Assembly (NCBI GenBank): GCA_963691705.1
Contig: OY829538.1
Coordinates: 17,510,443-17,574,442, forward strand
Direction: 5' to 3'
Origin: Viola odorata
Taxonomy: Eukaryota; Streptophyta; Magnoliopsida; Malpighiales; Violaceae
DNA length: 64,000 nt
Shown here: positions 56,744-64,000 of the stretch, piece after piece
Layout of the letters: every line of letters begins with the position of its first letter
Numbering within the stretch: position 1 is the first letter of the stretch
The notes under the pieces: model-generated
Seen by the model: only the letters and a program-made list of their open reading frames with translations
The model's database searches: none
What the model was told of the DNA's origin: nothing
Translations under genes and position numbers: made by a program

Positions 56744-57249
56744 TTCCTTCCTTTCCTTTCCTTTTCTTCTTCTCCGCTTATTATCTCTACAGATTTTTCT
56801 TTCTTTGCAGCTCGCAATCGTACTCCTGTAAATAATTATTTTAATTTAATAACTACTCGTGACGCGTTGGGTTGGGTTGGGTTGGGCCCTTTCTCTCTTT
56901 TTTTATTACCAGAGCTTTGGGTCCAGCCCGACGGATTCAACAAAACAAAAGGGAACAGTGTTGTTATAAGTTTGCGGTGAATGTCAAGACTCAAAGATCA
57001 CACACTTATGTTTTCAATCGACAAAAATAACTTCACAGGTTTCAATAATTGTACCATTTACTCCTACTTTTGTTATCACTAGGGTGAGATCTATAGTGAG
57101 GGATTACCAGATCGCTATGAAATGATAATTCTCGTTTATTTAATAAAATTATTTCATATCTTTTTATATAAAATAGTTGCCGATAATTTTGGATGGTTTT
57201 TTCTTTTTTAATAATCAGACTTTTTTATTAGAATCAACACACAAGCAGT
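56744..57249. other. Promoter side of MAP1D
   Basis: Contains the presumed MAP1D promoter and 5' UTR (CT/GA-rich at 56,745-56,810) and a short GGGTT repeat at about 56,870-56,888. No other feature is recognised. Confidence 0.4.
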
Positions 57250-57760
57250 GTGCTGCAAAAATAGAACTCAGGGACCACAGGCTAGCCTCTAGAGTATTAA
57301 AAACGTCCAAGTTTAAATACAATCCGAACTCATATCAAGTTCGGCAGTACCAGAAGAAAAGTTAGTCTCTTTTGTTTCGAGGCAAAGAGAGGTTGTTGAC
57401 AAGGACCGATATCGAGTCCGCTCCTCGTTTAAGCTGACATGATTAAACACCACCATATTCCTCTAACCAAATTGACCATAAAGAATCATCTGTCATGCCT
57501 TCCTATTAAATTATGTTTTGCACGCTCCAATTTCGCGCCATGATAAAACAAGCTCTTGTAAAGACGCAGACCTAACCCCTCTAATCCCCCACCACCGCCA
57601 AGCCCAATCCCACAGCTGAGACGATCCAAGACAGTGCAGCAGAAGATGATCTGTTGTTTCTTTCTCCAAGCCACAACGAGGACATGTAGCTGCTTCCATG
57701 TCATTCTTTCCCCGTTGCTGCAAAACACTTTAGATACAATTCTATTTTGCATGGCAAGCC
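57250..57760 (-). pseudogene. LINE ORF2 fragment (zf-RVT domain)
   Basis: The minus strand encodes the zinc-binding segment CPRCGLEKETTDHLLLHC, followed by WDWAWRWWG, which matches the zf-RVT domain found between reverse transcriptase and RNase H in plant LINEs. Stops and frame changes follow. The mariner element at 57803 has inserted right next to or into it. Confidence 0.65.
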
Positions 57761-58688
57761 ACCCTGAACTCTAGATGACACGAAGTTATTCCATGTGAAA
57801 TACTCCCTCTGTCCATAAATAATGGACGTTTTAGCTCAAAAACCGTGTCCTTTTTTAATTGACGCCATTGGCATTTATGTCCACTTTGTTTGTGTTTTGT
57901 CAAATTTACCCTCAAACGACGCGTCGTTTTCTGCTCAAACAACGCGTCATACATGGGCAAAATGGAGGAAAGTGGAAATAGATGGGGTTTTTATCTTTTT
58001 GGTCAGAGACATGAATCAGAACGATTTAGTCTCCTCTGACACTCTCTTCTCCATCCTCTCCTTCTCTCTTCAAACGCTCTCAACCTGTTTTGAATTCAAA
58101 AAATTAAAGCAATTTTTTTTGCAAAAACCCCCAAGGTTTAAACATGATGGAATCGATTCGGTTGGGCAAACGGGAAGTACCGTTTCTTCGGTTATCCTTC
58201 GTCATGAGAAGAGACCGTGGAAAGTTAGGGTTTTCGGTATCGCAAGGGACCTTTGGATCATGGAGATCGTCCGCAATGTCTTTCCCATATCGAAGAGAGT
58301 GAAAGGCTTCGAAATTAGGTTGTATTGTCTTTTTTCTTCTGGGCTCTTGGGATCTTTTTAATTTTTTTGTATATTTCATTTCTCGGTTGGAATCTGGATT
58401 TATGTTGCCAGATGGTTTTGATGAAAATCATGTAGGTTTTGGGTGAAATTATTTAGTGTTGGGTATTGTTGATTATGATTTTTATTTTTAAATCTCCATC
58501 TCTATGGTTTTGATTTTTAATTTCTTCTTCTGTTCTGGTTCATTTTTTTAGTTCTTCATATGTTCTGTTTCAATTTGTCTACGTATGTTGGTTTAAAATT
58601 TAAGGGAATTGTTGACAAAATGAAAACATTTTATTATTGGAAAAAAAAACATAACCACACATACTAGAAATGCATTACATAACTGTTG

Positions 58689-59051
58689 TTAATTGGTTTT
58701 GGGAATTGCAGTGATTTTGTTGCCAAATTTATTCATGGACCTATGTGCTGCATTGGAGTTATTGATGCAAATGTTTAGAAACTCCATCTTGGTCTCCAAC
58801 CTGGTGATTGTTGCTTTCAACGAAAGAAGTGCCTCGCTGGTGGTCAGGGTGACTTCTTCAGGATCTGGACCGTCATCTTCATAACCTGCAGCAGCCCTGA
58901 TCTCCTTGAGCCTGCGATAGAGAGTCTTCGCGCGGTTGATGTCCTGCTCTGTCTGAAGGAGTTTGGTATGGAAATCATTGAAGTCTTCGTGGAGATGAGT
59001 GGTTATACCTCCTGCAATGTTGAGGATGTGAGTGACTTCGTTAGGGTTCAT
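58689..59051 (-). CDS. Unrecognised 120-aa coiled-coil-type ORF with TATA box
   Basis: I do not recognise this protein. It starts MNPNEVTHILNIAGGITTHL, is rich in charged residues and Leu, and has two helical heptad-like stretches (about residues 20-50 and 70-100, LSLKATITRLETKMEFLNIC) separated by an acidic loop (YEDDGPDPEE). It has no signal peptide, no membrane segment and no zinc ligands. A TATATAAG box lies at 59142-59135, about 85-90 bp upstream of the ATG, which is a plausible promoter spacing. It sits in the mariner element, reads in the same direction as the transposase and is unbroken while the transposase is decayed. It may be a captured host gene, an accessory ORF or chance; the TATA box is what makes chance less likely. 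Confidence 0.4.
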   Translation of the reverse strand: MNPNEVTHILNIAGGITTHLHEDFNDFHTKLLQTEQDINRAKTLYRRLKEIRAAAGYEDDGPDPEEVTLTTSEALLSLKATITRLETKMEFLNICINNSNAAHRSMNKFGNKITAIPKTN

Positions 59052-59394
59052 TGTTAGTGAAATTAGGCTGCAGGGTAAGGAATAGGATGTTTCTTGCTTT
59101 GGTTGTGTGGCCTGATTAGGGTAAATGACCCTTTCTTATATAGGGAGTGGGGGGAGATAGAAAGTTGTGTTGTTACACCGCGCATTGATTGGATTATTCA
59201 AGTCTGCTTCGGTCCACGGTTATTCAACAAAGTAGGATAAGCATTACCCTATCAACAGTCGGCTAAATCAGATTGAAGGCTGCAACTGATTGAGAATCTG
59301 CTCAGATTTTTCGGGAATCTCTTCTGAAAAGTCTCCCCTCCTGCATTGACTCCTCTGTTTTTGTTTTTCTTAGACTGTGTAGTTTGAATTTTTT

Positions 59395-59600
59395 GTTTGG
59401 GAGCAAATGTGCTCTGTTTTGATTAGGCTTAGCACTTGTAAAATTGCCAAGGGAGTTGTGTGCTCTATTTTGGTTAGGAATAGCACTTGTAAATTAAATT
59501 TTCCCATGCTTTGTGCTCTGTTTTGGTTAGGCTAAATGTAAATTGGCATTGAATCAATGTAATGTTGGGAGCTTTGTGCTCTGTTCTGGCTCAATAAAGA
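59395..59600. repeat. Imperfect tandem repeats, set 1
   Basis: Three to four imperfect units built on GTGCTCTGTTTTGGTTAGG followed by a TAGCACTTGTAAATT block. Confidence 0.7.
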
Positions 59601-59639
59601 TCAAGCTCTTTCTGTTAATTGTTGTTTTGAGAGTGGATT

Positions 59640-59893
59640 ACGAAATTGAGTGAGAATATTTCTTCTGAATTGGTCTGAATTTTACATAGGTGGCCTGAAA
59701 ACTGGAATGATTTGCCAAAATAAGTTCATAGGTGGCATGAAAATTGGTCTGAATTGGCAAATTCAATACACAGATGGCATGAAAACTGGTCTGAATTGCC
59801 ATGAAACCCGTCTGGCATGAATTGCCAAATTCAGTACACATGTGGCTTGAAAATAAGACTGAATTGCAAAAATAAATCAGAAGCAAAGAAACA
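59640..59893. repeat. Imperfect tandem repeats, set 2
   Basis: About five imperfect units of roughly 45-55 bp containing GGTGGCATGAAAACTGGTCT and GAATTGCCAAATTCA-type blocks. Confidence 0.7.
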
Positions 59894-59943
59894 TCATATC
59901 CAAACACATTGCCTGAAAACTTCACTGCATTACATAAATTAAA

Positions 59944-61846
59944 GGGTCAATAGTGTAAAATCCCCCTGAACTTAGGCCGAAAAACAGACTCCTCCCTTGG
60001 ACTAAAAAAATTCAAATGGAGGTCCCTGAACTAAAGTTTAACGAAATTTCGGCCCTTACCGTCAGTCAAACTAACAGATTGTTAGTTGTGACCCTTGATA
60101 GCAGGTTGCAAAGAAGAAAAAAACCTGTTGTTCCAGGTATTTTTATTTTTATTTATAAAATTAATATAATTAATTTTAAAAATACTAAAAAATAATATAA
60201 TTAAGTTAAAAATTCAAAAAAATATATAATTAATTTTAAAAATTCAGAAAAATAATGTAATTAATTTTTAAAATTCAGAAAATTAATGTAATTAATTTTG
60301 AAAAAATAATTTTTTTAATAAAAATAGAAAATAATATCTGGGAAAAGAAAAGAAATTCATTTCATTCATCCTTCGTCTTTGATATTAAGCATTCTCTAAA
60401 ATCCGGTTGAGTTTGAGATTGTTTTTTCAAGTTGATTAGACCAACCACCCACAAATCAGTGATAATGTCATTGCTGAGTTCTTCCTCGCAGGCAAAACAT
60501 CGAACATCTAAAGCGCAACAATCAAATTTTGATGTTTCCCATTACAGGAGAAGGAAAATTCCAAATGAAGCCAAAAAAAATAAGAAACCCAATTACTGAT
60601 AGTGCCAAACATCCACGTTCCATTGTTCTTCTAATCAAATAGAAAGATTTTACATCATTATCTGATGCGAGCAAAAAGTACCAACAATTTTGAAATTAAA
60701 GAGCTGAAAACCTAATTTCATTAATATTTCCCACTACAGAACCCAGATCTATCATAACAGCGACTCCTACAACAAACCCAACACACCCAAATCACCAAGA
60801 ATAAAGGATATGATGCCAACCGCTTGAGGAGGAAGTGTTGGTAGTATTGGAAAATGATAGACAAAAATTGAAAAACCTCCCACCACTACCACCTCCATTC
60901 AACTGGATTCATCCTCTTACTTTCCACATTCTTAGATCTATCCACGTCCTTCATCACGCAAGATTACCTCAAGCTCCCTTTACTCCATAGGCCCACTTCC
61001 TCTTTAGACACCCAGCGCCAAATCGTGTAGATCCGCTAACACCAGTCATGGATCCGTTCATCTCGTGGGCCCAGGTAGCTCACTGGTCAATGGGAGGGCT
61101 CAGCTTCAAGCGCCTCCACTTGCAAGGTCGGATTGAAGGGAGTGCGGATAAGATCCGCAAGATGGGTGAAAAAGTGGTGGTCGAGCGAGATACCAAAAGG
61201 CAGTGATGGTTGAGGGAAGAAAATGATGTTTTGGTCGCTGGAGTTGTAGGCGGTGGCTGAAGGCAGTGAAGAAGATGTTTTGGTGTTGTAGGGTTTGGGA
61301 GTTGATTGAATTACTTTCCAGTTTCCAGTTTAAAAATAGATTGACTTTTTAATTACAAAGATAGTTTAAAAATCAAATAAAAATTTTAAAAAGAAGAGAA
61401 AAAGAAAGAAAGAACAGAAGAGGAGAGAGAAGGAAAGAAAGAAAAATAAATTAGGTTTTTAAAAAAAAAGTTGAGGCATTAATAGATAATATTAAAAAGA
61501 AAATTAATATTTTAATTTTTTATAATTAATTACATTAATTTTTTAGATTAATTACATTATTTTTTAAAAATTTAAATTAATACATTATTTTTCTAAATTT
61601 TTAAAATTAATTATTTTTAAAAATTTTAAAATTAATTATATTATTTTTCTGAAAAAGAAAATATATTTTTTTTCTTTTTTGCAACTGGCTGGCCTGGGTA
61701 ACATTTAACAGTCCGTTAGTCAATCTAACGGAATGGAGCTGGGCTGCGTTGACTTTAAGTGCAGGGGAGGTCGAATAAAAAGTTGATAGTCCAGGGGAGG
61801 TGTTTGTTTTTCGCGATAGTTCAGGGGGGTTTTATACTATTGACCC
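59944..61846. mobile_element. Nested 1.9-kb long-TIR element
   Basis: The ends GGGTCAATAGTGTAAAATCC and, in complement, GGGTCAATAGTATAAAACCC begin terminal repeats that can be followed inward for well over 100 bp (GTCCCTGAAC, AACGGACTGTT-like blocks). AT-rich arrays with TAATTTTTAAAATTCAGAAA units lie inside each TIR. No short target duplication is visible; instead a 25-bp direct repeat (AAAATAAATCAGAAGCAAAG and 5 more bases) occurs at 59869-59893 and 61848-61872. The middle (60,360-61,320) has higher GC and may be captured host sequence. Confidence 0.75.
61048..61206 (+). CDS. Short ORF (52 aa) in the nested TIR element, possible gene capture
   Basis: An open frame starting MDPFISWAQVAHWSMGGLSF and ending in a basic helix (GSADKIRKMGEKVVVERDTK). 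It is the only GC-balanced, protein-like frame in the element. It has the character of a conserved plant microprotein fragment but I cannot name a family, so no function is proposed. The surrounding bases have no clear splice structure. Confidence 0.3.
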   Translation: MDPFISWAQVAHWSMGGLSFKRLHLQGRIEGSADKIRKMGEKVVVERDTKRQ

Positions 61847-62082
61847 GAAAATAAATCAGAAGCAAAGAAACAATTGATCACTAAGTTTATCAACTACTGA
61901 TATCATTTCTGGATTGTCAAAAAATGTACAAATCATCACAGATATTACACATATCAGTCAATCCACACCTTACAACATCATATCTAATTGAAATAAAAAA
62001 ACATACGATCATCTGAAATTTTAAGAACAGAGGATTGGATGTTTCTTTATAACATCATACATACATCAGCATCCCTACATTC

Positions 62083-62340
62083 TTCAAAATCCAAAGTTTC
62101 CTTCAGAGCATCCCTATATTCTTCAAAATCCAAACACATTGAATCCAACTTCTTCAATCTAACTTCTTCTAAATCAAAACACATTGAATCCAACATTCTT
62201 CAAAATCCAAACACATTCAATCTAACTTCTTCAAAATCAAAACACATTGAATCCAACATTCTTCAAAATCCACATACGATCAGTCCAAGTTTGTCAAAAC
62301 CAACACATGATTAGACCAAGTTCTTCAAATCCACACATGA
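62083..62340. repeat. Imperfect tandem repeats, set 3
   Basis: Units built on ATTCTTCAAAATCCAAACAC followed by ATTGAATCCAAC and a TCTAACTTCTTC block, with a higher-order period of roughly 62-77 bp. They make a repetitive plus-strand frame (SSKSKHIESN...) that is not a gene. Confidence 0.8.
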
Positions 62341-62547
62341 TCAGAATTAAGTAGATAGTTGACCAACTGCATTGGCCACAATCTCTCGGGACACACTTAA
62401 GGAGATTGGTAGAGTCCTTTGTCTGTGCATTCGATCCTTATTAAAGTGTGGAATCTTGTAATTATTGGACCCATTGCATTTGAGAATCTCAATCATACAT
62501 CCCTGCAATGTTAACCACACAAAGTTGCACTTCTTTTCTTCAAAATC

Positions 62548-63865
62548 TTAGAATGCCTGCTCCACAGCATCAATTAATTGCACAATGGATTTTGCGCAAT
62601 CCTTGCTTTGCAATGACTGTATTGCTCTAAAGAAGCCAAGATCCAAGACATTGAGATCAGGAGAATTAGGGGGTTGGCAAACAAGGGAAACACTCAATCC
62701 ACTACCCTGCACTGCATTTAAAAATTCAACATCGTCAGTGTGAATATGACTCTTGGCATTGTCCTGTTGAATATAAATGGCATCGTTAATACTTTCCCTT
62801 GGCCACTTTGATGCTATCGCAGGCAATACTTTAGAAATCATAAATGCTCTAACTACATCTCTTGTTATATTAGCTATAAGTTTGATCTCAATTGTTCCGC
62901 GAGGCCTGTTCTGACTCGATCTCAAAGCAGCAACTGATTGAACTAAGGGGAAAACTCCAATCTTTCCATCAAACGTGCATAATCCATCTGAGTCAAACCT
63001 TGGCTTCGCTACAGCAACTAAAACATAACCTTAGGTATGAAATGAGAGGATTTAATAGTTCTTACAGGATTAGGTTCGTCATACAACAAGTAGTAGGTCT
63101 GACACTTCTTGGTTAGGTAGAACCACTTCTCCTCAATGTACACTATATTGTCCATCCGCTTGAATGTCGGTTCACGATGTAATGACGATGCCTCCAAATT
63201 GTCAATATAGTGATGCATTCTGGACACTTCATTGTCTGCAGTCAACGTGGGTTTGATGGCATTCGTGTGGCGCCTGATCACCTTTTCCTTCAACTTCAAA
63301 TGCAGAAATGATTTCGAAACACCAAGGTGGAAAGCAAGTGACCTTAGTGTTGTCCTCTGCCTCAGAGGAAAACTTCATATACGTTCCAAATCAAACTCAA
63401 CTCGTTTCCTTCCATAATTTTTCACTCTGAATTTATCAGCACAATTGTTCGAATGCCAACCCCAAAATGGACAGCAACATCCTTCATTGCTCCTCTCTTC
63501 AACACCCCATTGTTGCTTTTTGCCAACAACATTTGTAATACATCTAGGCGTTCTGTTGTAGTCAATTCTTTCCCCTTCTCTGACCATACAAACGAAAATT
63601 CAATGTCATTGAACATGCTTCACTACCATTTGGGAATTAGACAGAATTTGAAAAGGAAGATTTTACCTTGCCGAGGCTTCTGGTTTAAGCCTACCGCATC
63701 CGCATTTTCCTGCACTTCTTCGTGGTTGCTAATTTCTTGATTTTGGGGTGCTAAAAATGTTATCTCGTCCTCTGGTATCTCTTCAATCCCTACCCAATTG
63801 TTTGAAGGAGATGAAGGTTCCACCAACAAACCAGAACGAGGAGTGTGCTCTGGGAACTCATTCAC
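62548..63865 (-). pseudogene. Plant mariner transposase pseudogene
   Basis: Tc1/mariner transposases cut and rejoin DNA with a DDD/E-type active site. The N-terminal segment (from MNEFPEHTPRSG at 63865) joins by an intron at 63666-63580 to ELTTTERLDVLQMLLAKSNN and VLKRGAMKDVAVHFGVGIRT, the helix-turn-helix part. Later pieces, in shifting frames, give RRHTNAIKPTLTADNE, the box NIVYIEEKWFYLTKK (63,150) and, from 62,925, QQDNAKSH, then CQPPNSPDLNVLDLGFFRAI with the second and third catalytic acidic residues. The first box normally reads DEKWF; here the Asp codon is GAG (Glu). There are at least two frameshifts, one at about 63,020 just after KVMF and one or more near 63,420. The C-terminal half from 62,925 to the TAG at 62,548 is uninterrupted. 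Confidence 0.85.
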
Positions 63866-64000
63866 GACAAAACAGTGGGTTCTATTTGGAGACTATGGTA
63901 TCGGTGGGGTATGAATGAAGAGGAATATAGTGTAATTTGAATTCTAAACGGGAATTCAAATAAATAAATGCAACTGGAAAAGGAGGGAAGCAATTTCATT

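Larger units (their letters stand above)
57803..64000 (-). mobile_element. Large Tc1/mariner element, right end outside the window
   Basis: The left end, CTCCCTCTGTCCATAAATAA, is preceded by TA (57801-57802) and has the terminal sequence of plant mariner elements. A plant mariner transposase lies at 63865-62548 on the minus strand. Joining the two into one element over 6 kb is an inference: the right terminus is not in the window, and a separate TIR element (59944-61846) is nested between. Other contents are a 120-codon ORF at 59051-58689 and three sets of tandem repeats. Confidence 0.5.

Noticed and set aside
57822..58361. 179-codon plus-strand frame near the left end of the mariner element
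   Set aside because: The start lies in the terminal repeat, no domain is recognisable and composition changes along the frame. It was not called, though a 56-codon frame with a Met-Met start at about 58,144 in another phase also exists there.
59640..59893. Regularly spaced repeats that could suggest a CRISPR-like array
   Set aside because: The units are imperfect, the spacers are not unique and the context is a plant transposon. These are ordinary tandem repeats.
62039..62314. 91-codon frame SSKSKHIESN...
   Set aside because: It is a translation of a minisatellite-like array and not a gene.
1..64000. tRNA, rRNA or other structured RNA genes
   Set aside because: No tRNA B-box with a matching A-box and cloverleaf, and no rRNA segment, was seen on either strand. 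A covariance-model search would be needed to exclude small RNAs.

Overview
This window looks like nuclear DNA of a flowering plant, most likely a eudicot. The evidence is an AT-rich intergenic background, genes with many short GT-AG introns, plant-specific gene families (NodH-like sulfotransferase, PLS-type PPR, plastid/mitochondrial MAP1D) and a dense load of plant transposons: mariner/Stowaway-like MITEs ending in CTCCCTCCG, hAT elements with 8-bp target duplications, Mutator-like elements (MULEs) with 10-bp duplications, an L1-type LINE, and En/Spm and Tc1/mariner remnants. The species cannot be named from the sequence alone.

Layout. 1-5,200: transposon-rich and without genes (a partial hAT-like element, three mariner MITEs, a 1-kb long-TIR element). 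5,849-9,231 (minus): an intact six-exon NodH-like sulfotransferase gene. 9,232-12,050: intergenic, with a TTAGGG hexamer array and two MITEs. 12,050-19,560 (minus): a nearly full-length but decayed LINE with ORF1 and ORF2, a hAT MITE nested in it and a 170-bp inverted duplication inside ORF1. 20,497-20,707: an almost perfect hairpin MITE. 20,708-26,210: gene-empty. 26,221-30,027: a MULE with long TIRs carrying an intact GRF zinc-finger gene and an intact but catalytically truncated mudrA-like gene. 31,072-32,532: a CACTA terminus interrupted by a MULE MITE. 32,943-36,997: a complete but dead hAT element. 37,146-40,190: En/Spm and LINE remnants split by two hAT MITEs. 41,226-43,773 (plus): a patatin-like phospholipase gene with two premature stops. 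44,199-48,737 (minus): an intact 11-exon CTLH/CRA-domain gene, tail to tail with the patatin gene. 49,070-50,507: MITEs. About 50,650-52,161 (minus): a PPR pseudogene. 52,758-56,743 (minus): an intact ten-exon organellar methionine aminopeptidase (MAP1D). 57,250-64,000: a LINE fragment invaded by a large Tc1/mariner element that runs off the right edge. That element holds a decayed transposase, a separate TATA-preceded 120-codon ORF, tandem repeats and another nested TIR element.

The intact cellular genes (sulfotransferase, CTLH/CRA protein, MAP1D) show no functional link; they are ordinary single genes among nested transposons. I assembled exons by hand from GT-AG borders and reading-frame continuity, so the models are predictions without transcript support. 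I did not find a convincing new biological system. The most unusual material is accessory coding sequence inside DNA transposons: the GRF and mudrA-N pair in the MULE, and the 120-codon ORF inside the mariner element.
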